Below are positions 24,403 through 32,151 of a stretch of DNA of 38,425 nucleotides, one piece after another (positions within the stretch are counted from its first letter, which is position 1; every line of letters begins with the position of its first letter). The position numbers and the translations under genes were made by a program. This DNA comes from Streptomyces sp. WAC06614 (GTDB lineage: Bacteria; Actinomycetota; Actinomycetes; Streptomycetales; Streptomycetaceae): the NCBI RefSeq assembly GCF_003949795.1, contig NZ_RPRY01000033.1, positions 1-38,425 on the forward strand, read 5' to 3'. The notes below the pieces were generated by a model. It did not search any database. It was not told where the DNA came from and worked only from the letters and a program-made list of their open reading frames with translations.

Positions 24403-25266
24403 CTACGCCCCCGGCATCTTCATGTCAGGCATGTCAGGCATGTCAGGCGTCGGCTGCTGCGGGGTCGTCAGGCCCGGCAGCAGCCACGGCAGGGTCGGGT
24501 CCACCGCCGCCAGCACGCCGAGGGCCAGGAAGGCGACCCCGACCACGGTGGCGAACAGCGGGCCGCGCCGCCACAGCTTCTCCGCGAAGATCACCACGGC
24601 GACCGCGGCCATCGCCGCCACGTTCATCACGCCCAGCGGGACCAGCACGAGCATCAGGCCCCAGCAGCAGCCGACGCAGTACAGCCCGTGGTGCAGCCCC
24701 ACCCGCAGGTCCCGGGCGCGCGGGCGGAACCCGGCGTACCGCACGAGCTGGCCCATCGGGCTGCGGCAGTGCCGCAGGCACACGTCCTTCAGCGGGCCGA
24801 GCTGCTGGAACCCGGCGAGCAGGAAGGCGCCCGCGCCCAGCCACCGCCCCAGGTCGGGGTGCTCGGCCACCAGCGGGCCGGCCGCGGCCAGGATCCCGTA
24901 CGTGACCAGCCCGAACGCCGTCCAGGCCAGCAGGTAGCCGCACACGAACTCCGTCAGCCGGGCCACCCGGACCGCTCCCGCCGAGCTGCGGCCGATGCTC
25001 CGGGCCCAGGTGATCGCCACGGGCGCCACCGACGGGAACATCATGGCGATCATCATGACCACCCACAGCAGCAGGAACAGCGGCAGCGCCATGCCCATCG
25101 TCCCCGGGACGGCCGCCATGCCCCGAGCCTGCCCGACCACCAGGACCCAGGCGAGCAGCGCCACCACCGCCATCAGCGCCCAGACCAGGGCGGGCTCCCG
25201 CGCCGCCAGCAGGTCCGCCGGTCGCAGGGGCGCGGAGAGGTCGTTCCTCGGGCCGGGCCGCCGCAC
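24403..25266 (-). CDS. DUF2182 integral membrane protein with Met-rich tail
   Basis: The 287-residue product has six or so transmembrane segments (for example LVWALMAVVALLAWVLVVG, ALPLFLLLWVVMMIAMMFPSV, NVAAMAAVAVVIFAEKL). Cys pairs lie in VCLRHCRSPMG and GLYCVGCCWGLML. DUF2182 proteins are described as predicted metal-binding membrane proteins and commonly occur beside DUF1326 proteins, as here (divergent gene at 25395). The C-terminus carries three MPD repeats plus KMPGA, a plausible soft-metal (copper) site. The GTG at 25266 has GGAGG unusually close, so the start is uncertain. Confidence 0.85.
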   Translation of the reverse strand: MRRPGPRNDLSAPLRPADLLAAREPALVWALMAVVALLAWVLVVGQARGMAAVPGTMGMALPLFLLLWVVMMIAMMFPSVAPVAITWARSIGRSSAGAVRVARLTEFVCGYLLAWTAFGLVTYGILAAAGPLVAEHPDLGRWLGAGAFLLAGFQQLGPLKDVCLRHCRSPMGQLVRYAGFRPRARDLRVGLHHGLYCVGCCWGLMLVLVPLGVMNVAAMAAVAVVIFAEKLWRRGPLFATVVGVAFLALGVLAAVDPTLPWLLPGLTTPQQPTPDMPDMPDMKMPGA

Positions 25267-25394
25267 GCCTCCAGCACAGCACGCCGGGGCCGTCCGCGCG
25301 CCTTGGCGGACGGGCGGCCGCGGGCGGACACTGGAGGGGGGAAGAACCGGAGAGGTGCGCCTGGCCCGGCCGAACGCCCTCAGGAGGCGGCGAG

Positions 25395-26072
25395 ATGTCC
25401 GCGACCGACACCGAGACGACGACCCCGGCGGCCATCCCCACGTGGCACGCCGAGGGGGACTGGTTCGACACCTGCCGGTGCGACGTCCCCTGCCCCTGCA
25501 CCTTCGCGCAGCCGCCCACGTACGGCGCCTGCGACGGGATCCTGGCCTGGCACGTCCGCCAGGGCCACTACGGCGACGTGCCGCTGGACGGCCTCAACGT
25601 GCTGATGGTGGCCTCGTTCACCGGCAACGTGTGGGCCGAGCACTCCGACGCCTACGCGGCGGTCTTCCTCGACGAGCGCGCCGACGAGGCCCAGCGCGAG
25701 GCCCTGCTGATGATCTTCGGCGGGCAGGCGGGGAGCTGGCCGGCCGAGATGGTGAGCATGTTCGGCGCCGAGATGCGGGGCATGGACACCGCCCCCATCG
25801 AGATGTCCGTCGACGAGGACCTCGGCAGCTGGCGCGTCTCGGTCCCCGGCCACGTCGACGCGGCCGGCGAGGCCCTGACCGGCCCCACCACGCCCGAGGG
25901 CGAGCGCGTGCAGTCGAGGAACATGCCCGGCTCGGAGACCGGCCCGGGCCAGGTCGTCACCTGGGGCCGGGCCACGCGCAACCGCGTGGAGGCCTTCGGC
26001 TTCGAGTGGAGCCGGGACGGGCAGTCCAGCAAGCACATCCCGTTCGACTGGAGCGGCCCCGACGGGGCCTGA
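25395..26072 (+). CDS. DUF1326 protein
   Basis: The 225-residue product belongs to DUF1326 by its N-terminal Cys cluster, WFDTCRCDVPCPCTFAQ (residues ~24-40), then GACDGILAWHV, LNVLMVASFTGN, and a C-terminal WGRATRNRVEAFGFEW. Function is unknown; the cysteines suggest metal binding. No signal peptide or membrane segment is seen. It is divergent from the DUF2182 gene, the usual partner, so the two probably work together at the membrane. The ATG follows AGGAGG. Confidence 0.87.
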   Translation: MSATDTETTTPAAIPTWHAEGDWFDTCRCDVPCPCTFAQPPTYGACDGILAWHVRQGHYGDVPLDGLNVLMVASFTGNVWAEHSDAYAAVFLDERADEAQREALLMIFGGQAGSWPAEMVSMFGAEMRGMDTAPIEMSVDEDLGSWRVSVPGHVDAAGEALTGPTTPEGERVQSRNMPGSETGPGQVVTWGRATRNRVEAFGFEWSRDGQSSKHIPFDWSGPDGA

Positions 26073-26106
26073 GCCGCGGCGCGGGCCGGTCGGCAGTCCG
26101 GTCGGC

Positions 26107-26847
26107 TCAGTCCGGTCGGCGGGCCAGCACCAGGCGCCAGCGCGGGCTGCCGTCGGGGCGGCGGCCGAAGGGCTCCAGGGCCTGGGTCCGCACGCTGAAG
26201 CCGGCCGCCTCCAGGTCGGTGCGGACGCCGCCCAGCGGGAAGGTCCGGTAGTACATGACGAACGGCGGCCGCCACAGGGCGTTGCGCACCCGCATGACGG
26301 CGTCGAAGCCGGCGGCGGCCCACCAGACGGGGGAGGCGGGGCGGGGCGGGGCCCCGATCGGGAAGGCGAAGACCCCGCCGGGGCGCAGGGCCGCGTACGC
26401 CTGGGCGAAGAGCCCGGGCCGCTCGGCGGGCAGGAAGTGCCCGAACGCCCCGAAGCTCACGGCCAGGTCGTACGACCCGTGCAGGGAAGCGGGCAGGTCC
26501 CGCACATCGGCCCGGACGAACGCGACCACGGGCGGCCCGGCCGGGCCCTGGGCCTCGGCCGCCCGCCTCAGCATGCCTTCGCTGAAGTCCACCCCGGTCA
26601 CGCGGTCCCGGCACAGCCGGCGGAGCAGGGGGATCGCGGCGCCCGTGCCGCAGCAGAGGTCCAGGCCGGCGGGGACCGGGCCGGGGAGGGTCTGGGCGAG
26701 GGCCTCCTCGCAGGCGTCCAGGATCGGCAGCGGCGTGCGGAACGGGGTGTGGTCGAACCTCGGCGCCAGCAGGTCGTAGCCGCGCTCGGTCGAGGACAGG
26801 GCCTGGACGGCGAGTTCGCGGACGGTGGGTCCCTCTGCGGTGAACAC
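26107..26847 (-). CDS. Class I SAM-dependent methyltransferase
   Basis: The 246-residue product has a Rossmann methyltransferase core: GLDLCCGTGAAIPLL (motif I, SAM glycine loop), VTGVDFSEGMLRRA (motif II acidic residue), FVRADVRDLP, DLAVSFGAFGHF and ALRPGGVFAFPIG. The substrate cannot be told; the hydrophobic C-terminal half (PVWWAAAGFDAVMRVRNALWRPPFVMYYRTFPLGG) suggests a small-molecule or lipid substrate. It starts at GTG 26847. It converges on the DUF1326 gene with a 34-bp gap and lies downstream of the afsS terminator, so it is probably transcribed alone. Confidence 0.9.
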   Translation of the reverse strand: MFTAEGPTVRELAVQALSSTERGYDLLAPRFDHTPFRTPLPILDACEEALAQTLPGPVPAGLDLCCGTGAAIPLLRRLCRDRVTGVDFSEGMLRRAAEAQGPAGPPVVAFVRADVRDLPASLHGSYDLAVSFGAFGHFLPAERPGLFAQAYAALRPGGVFAFPIGAPPRPASPVWWAAAGFDAVMRVRNALWRPPFVMYYRTFPLGGVRTDLEAAGFSVRTQALEPFGRRPDGSPRWRLVLARRPD

Positions 26848-26918
26848 GCCGCAAGCCTAGCCACCGCCGGACGTCCGGGGCGGGGAGGAACCGCCACAAA
26901 TCGGCTGGTACATGACAA

Positions 26919-26963
26919 AAGACGGTCGCGATGGCTCCCCCTCCGGGCCACCGCGACCGTCTT
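26919..26963 (-). terminator. Intrinsic terminator of the afsS transcript
   Basis: On the minus strand a 12-bp perfect stem (26952-26963 with 26919-26930), extended by three more pairs, is followed by CTTTTGTC. This is a classical terminator with a short U-tract, about 160 nt after the afsS stop. Confidence 0.8.
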
Positions 26964-27078
26964 CCCCCCTGCCGCGGTACGGGTCCCCCGACCCGCTCCG
27001 CGGCATTTCCCCCGTAGCTTTTCCCCCGTTGTTCCCCCGTGGTGGTGCTTCCCCCGGGTGCCCTCCGTGGGCCTCCCC
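26964..27078. repeat. Recurrent five-C (minus strand: five-G) tracts downstream of afsS
   Basis: Seven CCCCC runs, most preceded by TT, recur every 10-30 bp (starting near 26964, 26988, 27007, 27023, 27033, 27051 and 27076). In the afsS transcript these are GGGGG(A) tracts just before the terminator stem. No gene is seen here. The spacing would permit G-quadruplex formation. Confidence 0.55.
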
Positions 27079-27119
27079 CGAAGCCCAGGCGGGTCCTTGC
27101 GGTCCGCGCCGTGCAGCAG

Positions 27120-27356
27120 TTACGGGCGCGGGCCCGTGGCGTGGTTGTCCATCGAGGTGATCTCCTCGGCCGCCGGAGCGGTGCCCAGCGGGGCGCCGGT
27201 GGCGGGTGCGGCAGGTGCGGCGTCCGGCGCGGCCAGCGGCTCGGTGCCCGTCGCGTGGTTGTCCATGGCCTTGATATCGATGCCCGTGGCGTGGTTGTCC
27301 ATGGGCTTGATGTCCCCGTCGCCCGGGACCTGGGCAGCGCTGTCGATCGTCGTCAT
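27120..27356 (-). CDS. afsS: AfsS-like small regulatory protein
   Basis: The 78-residue product carries three copies of MDNHATG (Met19, Met31, Met69), two preceded by a KxM- or SM-type residue. Repeats of this kind are the mark of AfsS, the small protein through which AfsR stimulates antibiotic synthesis in Streptomyces. It lies directly downstream of afsR on the same strand, as in S. coelicolor. The S. coelicolor protein is ~63 residues; here an Ala/Pro-rich stretch separates repeats two and three. The ATG follows AGGAGT. Expression is probably driven by AfsR through the heptamer repeats at 27443-27460. Its molecular action is not established. Confidence 0.9.
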   Translation of the reverse strand: MTTIDSAAQVPGDGDIKPMDNHATGIDIKAMDNHATGTEPLAAPDAAPAAPATGAPLGTAPAAEEITSMDNHATGPRP

Positions 27357-27380
27357 CGTCCACTCCTGAGGATGTTCGGG

Positions 27381-27416
27381 CCCGTTCGGCGATTCCCCCG
27401 CGGACCGCCGAACGGG
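27381..27416 (-). promoter_or_regulatory. Stem-loop in the afsS leader
   Basis: CCCGTTCGGCG (27381-27391) and CGCCGAACGGG (27406-27416) are perfect 11-bp complements around a 14-nt loop. They lie between the SARP box and the ribosome site of afsS, so the structure would form in the 5' leader or act as a DNA operator. Confidence 0.6.
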
Positions 27417-27442
27417 TCGATGAGTACATGGTGGCGCGGGGC

Positions 27443-27460
27443 GATAAACGAACGATGAAC
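27443..27460 (-). promoter_or_regulatory. SARP-type heptamer direct repeat (candidate AfsR box) before afsS
   Basis: On the minus strand GTTCATC-GTTC-GTTTATC places two near-identical heptamers exactly 11 bp apart. This is the pattern bound by SARP regulators near the -35 region. It lies about 87 bp before the afsS start. Confidence 0.75.
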
Positions 27461-27553
27461 GCCCCGTTCAGCACCCGGGCCGCGCCGGACCGTGCGCATC
27501 GGCGCAGGTCGCAGCGGCCAGCGTACGGTTCGGGCCACCGGGTCGAGAATAGG

Positions 27554-30500
27554 TCAGGCCCTGGTCGCGGACGCCAGCAGGGCGCGCACTTCGGCGAGTT
27601 CGGGCGAGCCGAGCTGCTCGAAGACGGCCTCCGCGTCCCGCCAGCAGGCCTGCGCCCGGTCGGTCTGGCCGAGCCGGTGCAGGGCCCGGCCGAGCACCAT
27701 CACCACACACGCCCGGCGCCACTCGCCGCCCATCACCCGCAGCGCGATGGCCTGTTCGGCGTGCGCGGCGGCCTGCGCCGCCCGGCCCGCCGCCAGCTGG
27801 GCCTCGGCCAGCCGGAAGTGTGTGATGCCCTCCCACAGCGGCTGGCGGTTGTCGTGGAACAGCGACAGCGCCTCGGTCAGCTGCTGCTGCGCGTCCGCGG
27901 TCCGGCCCGCCTGGGTGAGCACGATGCCCAGGGCGTAGCGGCCGTTGGCGGAGCGCAGGGACAGGCCCATCCGGTCGTAGATCGCGATGCCCTGCTCCGC
28001 CAGCTCGATGGCCGAGGCCAGCCGGCCGAGCTCGGCCTCGATCCGGGACAGGTTGCACAGGGCGCTGGCCTCGCCGACGTTGTTCCCGTCGGCCCGGAAG
28101 CACTCGATGGCCTGGCGCAGGTGCCGTTCGCCGTCGGAGTGGCGGCCCTCGTACAGGGCGATGATCCCGCGGTCGTTGGGGGCCCAGCAGCTCGGCAGAG
28201 GGTCCCCGGCGGCCCCGGCGAGCACCATCGCCTGCGAGGCTTCGTCGTCGGCCTCGGCGAACCGGCCGGCGACCAGGTGGACGTTGGTCAGCGTGGTCCG
28301 GGCCCGACCCTCGGCGCGCGGGTCGCCCGAGGCCTGCGCGGCGTCGCGCAGGGCCACGGCCGCGGATTCGTACTGGCGCGAGTTGGCCCCGGACTCCAGC
28401 AGGTCCTTGGCCGCCCACAGCAGGTCGACGGCCCGGCGCAGCACGTCCACCTCGACGTCCTTGCGCGCCGCCGCCTGCCGTACGCAGGCCAGCAGCGGAT
28501 CGGCCTCCGCGTAGATCCAGTCCAGCGCGGCGTGCCGGTCGGCGAAGACCAGCCCGGGGTAGGCGGTGGCGGCCAGGTGGGCGGGCAGCCGGTCCCCGGG
28601 CCGCTCCAGGGCGTAGACCTGGGCGGCGGTGGACAGGTAGAAGTCCAGCAGCCGGGACAGGGCCGCGTCGCGCTCGGCCGGGGGCTGCTCGTCCCGCTCG
28701 GCGCAGGCGCGCGCGTAGAGCCGTACGAGGTCGTGGAAGCGGTAGCGGCCGGGCGCGGCCGACTCCAGCAGGGAGCAGTCCACCAGGGCCTCCAGGAGGT
28801 CCTCGGCGTCGTGCTCGGGCAGCGCCAGCACGGCGGCGGCCGCCGCGAGGGAGATGTCGGGGCCGTCGGCGAGTCCGAGGAGGCGGAAGGCGCGCTGCTG
28901 GCCGGGCTCCAGCTGGCCGTAGCCGAGCTCGAAGGTGGCCTTGACGGCGAGGTCGCCGGCCTGGAGCTCGTCCAGGCGGCGGCGTTCGTCGGCCAGCTTG
29001 GCGGCGAGGACCGAGACGGTCCAGGTGCGGCGGGCGGCGAGCCGGGAGGCGGCGATCCGGATGGCCAGCGGCAGGAACCCGCAGGCGCCGACGACGTCCA
29101 GGGCGGCCTGCCGCTCGGCGCCGACCCGCTCCTCGCCGACGATCCGGGTGAACAGCAGCAGCGCCTCCTCCGGGCTCATCACGTCCAGGTCGACCAGGTG
29201 CGCCCCGGCCAGCCCCGCCATCCGCACCCGGCTGGTGACCAGGGCGGCGCAGCCGGCGGTGCCGGGCAGCAGCGGGCGGACCTGGGCGGCGTCACGGGCG
29301 TTGTCGAGCAGGACCAGCACGCGGCGGCCGTCGAGCGTGGAGCGGTAGAGCGCGGCCCGCTCGGCCGGGGAGTCGGGGATGGCGGTGTCGGGGTGGCCCA
29401 GGGCCCGCAGGAAGGAGCCGAGGACGGCCTCGGGCTCGACCGGGCGGGCCTCGGTGCCGCGCAGGTCGACGTAGAGCTGACCGTCGGGGAAGTGCGGGCG
29501 CGCGGCGTGCGCGACGTGCACGGCCAGGGTGGTCTTGCCGACGCCGCCGATGCCGGCGAGCGCGGAGACGGCCATGATCTGGCCCTCGGCGCCGGCGAGG
29601 ACCTCGCCGAGCTCGGCGACCTGGGTGGAGCGGCCGGTGAAGTCGGGGACGGTGGCGGGCAGCTGCGCCGGGCGCACCGGCAGGGCGGCCGAGGCGGCCG
29701 GCTGGTCGGCGGCGACGGCCAGCTCGGCGTCGGCGCGCAGGATCCGCTGCTGGAGCGCGGCGAGCTCGGGGCGCGGGTCGACGCCCAGCTCGTCGGCGAG
29801 CAGCCGGCGGGTGTCGGCGTAGACGGCGAGGGCCTCGGCCTGCCGGCCGCTGCGGTACAGGGCCAGCATCAGCAGCTCGCGCAGCCGCTCGCGCAGCGGG
29901 TGGGCGGCGGTCAGCGCGGTCAGCTCGGAGACGGCCTCGGCGTGGTGGCCGAGCTCCAGGTCGAGGTCGAGGCGGGTCTCCAGCAGCTGCAGGCGCCACT
30001 CCGCGAGCCGGGTGCGCTCGGTCTCGGCGTACGGGCCGGGCACGCCGGCCAGCGGCTCGCCCTCCCACAGGTCCAGGGCGCGGCCGAGCAGCGTACGGGC
30101 CAGGGAGCGGTCGCCGGAGCCGCGGGCCTTGTCGGCGTCGGCGGCCAGGGAGCGGGCCACGCCCAGGTCGAGGGCGGCGGGCCGGGTCCGGATCGCGTAG
30201 CCGCCGGACTCGCTGACCAGCTGGCCGGGGTCGAGGATCTTGCGCAGCCGGGAGGCGTAGGTGCGGATGGTGGCCAGCGCCTGCGGCGGCGGGTCCTCGC
30301 CCCAGATGGCGTCGATGAGTTCGGACGCGGTGGCGGTGTGGCCGCCGCGCAGCAGGAGGGCGGCGAGCAGGGCGCGCTGCTGGGGGCTGCCGGAGGCGAG
30401 GGCCTCGGCGCCCCGCCAGGCCCGGATGGGCCCGAGCACGGCGAAGCGCGAGCCGGCGGCACCGGTCCGGTCGGCGTCGGTCCGGGCCGTGGCCGGGGTC

Positions 30501-30643
30501 CCGGCCCGCCCGGGCGCGCCGTCGCGCGCCGGGCCGGTCGCCGGGGTCCGGGCCCCGGCCGGGGCCGACGCCCCGTCCTGGGACGTGGTGCGTGCCGCCT
30601 CGGGGTGGTTCCGCTGGTGCGGGATGGCCGGTATGCCGTCCAT
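27554..30643 (-). CDS. afsR: SARP-family global regulator AfsR (winged-helix, BTAD, NB-ARC, TPR)
   Basis: The 1029-residue product has a variable Ala/Pro-rich N-terminus (~1-65), an OmpR-type winged-helix domain (FAVLGPIRAWRG, QQRALLAALLL, ASELIDAIWG, TIRTYASRLRKIL), a BTAD domain (~165-310), an NB-ARC ATPase with P-loop GIGGVGKTT (Lys370) and RVLVLLDNARD, and C-terminal TPR repeats (~700-1029). Domain order and sequence match AfsR of S. coelicolor (~993 aa). AfsR is phosphorylated by AfsK and activates afsS. The ATG at 30643 follows GGGGGG; there is no stop upstream in frame, so the start rests on homology. It is divergent from the amidohydrolase gene. Confidence 0.95.
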   Translation of the reverse strand: MDGIPAIPHQRNHPEAARTTSQDGASAPAGARTPATGPARDGAPGRAGTPATARTDADRTGAAGSRFAVLGPIRAWRGAEALASGSPQQRALLAALLLRGGHTATASELIDAIWGEDPPPQALATIRTYASRLRKILDPGQLVSESGGYAIRTRPAALDLGVARSLAADADKARGSGDRSLARTLLGRALDLWEGEPLAGVPGPYAETERTRLAEWRLQLLETRLDLDLELGHHAEAVSELTALTAAHPLRERLRELLMLALYRSGRQAEALAVYADTRRLLADELGVDPRPELAALQQRILRADAELAVAADQPAASAALPVRPAQLPATVPDFTGRSTQVAELGEVLAGAEGQIMAVSALAGIGGVGKTTLAVHVAHAARPHFPDGQLYVDLRGTEARPVEPEAVLGSFLRALGHPDTAIPDSPAERAALYRSTLDGRRVLVLLDNARDAAQVRPLLPGTAGCAALVTSRVRMAGLAGAHLVDLDVMSPEEALLLFTRIVGEERVGAERQAALDVVGACGFLPLAIRIAASRLAARRTWTVSVLAAKLADERRRLDELQAGDLAVKATFELGYGQLEPGQQRAFRLLGLADGPDISLAAAAAVLALPEHDAEDLLEALVDCSLLESAAPGRYRFHDLVRLYARACAERDEQPPAERDAALSRLLDFYLSTAAQVYALERPGDRLPAHLAATAYPGLVFADRHAALDWIYAEADPLLACVRQAAARKDVEVDVLRRAVDLLWAAKDLLESGANSRQYESAAVALRDAAQASGDPRAEGRARTTLTNVHLVAGRFAEADDEASQAMVLAGAAGDPLPSCWAPNDRGIIALYEGRHSDGERHLRQAIECFRADGNNVGEASALCNLSRIEAELGRLASAIELAEQGIAIYDRMGLSLRSANGRYALGIVLTQAGRTADAQQQLTEALSLFHDNRQPLWEGITHFRLAEAQLAAGRAAQAAAHAEQAIALRVMGGEWRRACVVMVLGRALHRLGQTDRAQACWRDAEAVFEQLGSPELAEVRALLASATRA

Positions 30644-30739
30644 CTGTCGTCCCCCCTGCCTTCGGTCGGTGTAGTGGCCAGTCTGCCCTGTCTTGCGCAC
30701 AGACGTCAGCCCGCGGCCGGTTCCGCACCCTCCAACTAG

Positions 30740-30754
30740 CTGACGGTTCGTCAG
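30740..30754. promoter_or_regulatory. Palindromic operator (site D) between afsR and amidohydrolase
   Basis: CTGACGGTTCGTCAG is a perfect consensus copy, 21 bp before the amidohydrolase start and 96 bp before the afsR start. It most likely controls the amidohydrolase gene; an effect on afsR is possible. Confidence 0.75.
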
Positions 30755-30775
30755 ATCAGCGCTACCGTGGGAGCC

Positions 30776-31999
30776 ATGGAGACCTTCCCGAAGATCATCT
30801 CGGTGGACGACCACACGGTGGAGCCCCCGCACGTCTGGCGGGACCGGCTCCCGTCGAAGTACCGCGACACCGGACCGCGCATCGTACGCGCCCCCTTGAA
30901 GGAAATGACCTTCCTCGGCGGCAAGTTCGCCCCCGTCATGGGCGCGCCGGGTGACGACGGGCCGATCGGCGACTGGTGGGTGTACGAGGACCTGCACCGC
31001 CCGCTGACCCGGCTGGACACCGCCGTCGGCTACGACCGCGACGAGATCCGGCTGGAGGTCATCACCTACGAGCAGATGCGCCCCGGCTCCTTCTCGGTCC
31101 GCGAGCGGCTGGCGGACATGGACGTCAACCACGTCCAGTCCGCCCTGTGCTTCCCCACCTTCCCCCGCTTCTGCGGCCAGACCTTCACCGAGGCCAAGGA
31201 CCGCGAGCTGGCCCTGCTGGGGGTGCGGGCGTACAACGACTGGATGGTGGAGGAGTGGTGCGGCCCCGACGCCGCCGGCCGGCTGATCCCGCTCACCCTG
31301 ATCCCGCTGTGGGACGCCGAACTGGCCGCCGCCGAGGTGCGCCGCAACGCCGCCCGCGGGGTGCGCGCGGTGGCCTTCTCCGAGATCCCGCCGCACCTGG
31401 GCCTGCCCTCGGTGCACACCGACCACTGGGACCCGTTCCTGCGGGCCTGCGACGAGACCGGCACGGTCATCGCCATGCACATCGGCTCCTCCTCCAGGAT
31501 GCCGTCCACCTCGGCGGACGCCCCGCCCGCGGTCGGCTCCACCATCACCTTCGCCAACTGCTGCTTCTCCATGGTCGACTGGCTGATGAGCGGCAAGTTC
31601 GAACGCTTCCCGCGGCTGAAGGTCATGTACGCCGAGGGGCAGATCGGCTGGATCCCGTACATCCTGGAGCGGGCCGACGTGGTCTGGGAGGAGAACCGGG
31701 CCTGGGGCGGGGTCGCCGACAAGGTCACCCGGCCGCCGTCGGAGCTGTTCGCCGAGCACGTCCACGGATGCTTCTTCGACGACGCCTTCGGGCTGCGCAA
31801 CCTCGACGCGATCGGCGTCGGCAACGTCCTGTACGAGACGGACTACCCGCACTCGGACTCCACCTGGCCGCGGTCCAAGGAGGTCGGCCAGGCCCAGATG
31901 GGCCACCTGCCCCCGGACGTGGTCGAGCGGATCGTCCGCGGCAACGCCATCGACCTGCTGGGCCTGACCCCGGAGGGCCTCTGGCCGGGAGCGGCCTGA
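30776..31999 (+). CDS. Amidohydrolase-2 family metal-dependent hydrolase/decarboxylase
   Basis: The 407-residue product fits the amidohydrolase-2 (TIM-barrel) family: start ISVDDHTVEPPHVW, a central HIGSSS with a metal-ligand-type His, LKVMYAEGQIGWIPYILERAD, and the terminal ETDYPHSDSTWPRS with the late Asp and His. Relatives hydrolyse C-N or C-C bonds or decarboxylate ring acids. The first motif has DDH rather than the classical HxH, so metal use may differ. The start ATG follows GTGGGAG. The operator at 30740 groups it with the acyl-CoA genes. A perfect stem-loop follows at 32007. Confidence 0.9.
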   Translation: METFPKIISVDDHTVEPPHVWRDRLPSKYRDTGPRIVRAPLKEMTFLGGKFAPVMGAPGDDGPIGDWWVYEDLHRPLTRLDTAVGYDRDEIRLEVITYEQMRPGSFSVRERLADMDVNHVQSALCFPTFPRFCGQTFTEAKDRELALLGVRAYNDWMVEEWCGPDAAGRLIPLTLIPLWDAELAAAEVRRNAARGVRAVAFSEIPPHLGLPSVHTDHWDPFLRACDETGTVIAMHIGSSSRMPSTSADAPPAVGSTITFANCCFSMVDWLMSGKFERFPRLKVMYAEGQIGWIPYILERADVVWEENRAWGGVADKVTRPPSELFAEHVHGCFFDDAFGLRNLDAIGVGNVLYETDYPHSDSTWPRSKEVGQAQMGHLPPDVVERIVRGNAIDLLGLTPEGLWPGAA

Positions 32000-32006
32000 C
32001 GGGTCC

Positions 32007-32031
32007 GGATCCGGCCGTTGCGGCCGGATCC
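32007..32031 (+). terminator. Stem-loop terminator after amidohydrolase gene
   Basis: GGATCCGGCCG (32007-32017) pairs perfectly with CGGCCGGATCC (32021-32031) around a TTG loop, 8 nt after the stop codon. Confidence 0.75.
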
Positions 32032-32151
32032 CCGGCGCCCGGGGGTGTCCACGGCCGACCATGGCGGGGCGGCGGGCGCAGCCGGGTGTCTTGCGTGCGG
32101 CGCGGGACGCAAGGCATGCTTCGCCGCAGCAAAGCGAGAGGGGTGGGGCTT

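Noticed and set aside
24423-24449. CATGTCAGG tandem repeat as regulatory sites
   Set aside because: It lies inside the DUF2182 gene and encodes the Met-Pro-Asp repeats.
26848-27119. Small protein genes in the afsS 3' region
   Set aside because: The short frames are low complexity across the C/G tracts and have no ribosome site; the terminator stem explains part of the region.
27428-30739. 1103-residue open frame on the plus strand
   Set aside because: It is antisense to afsR, rich in Gly/Val/Gln/Arg without motifs, and arises from GC-rich codon bias on the other strand.
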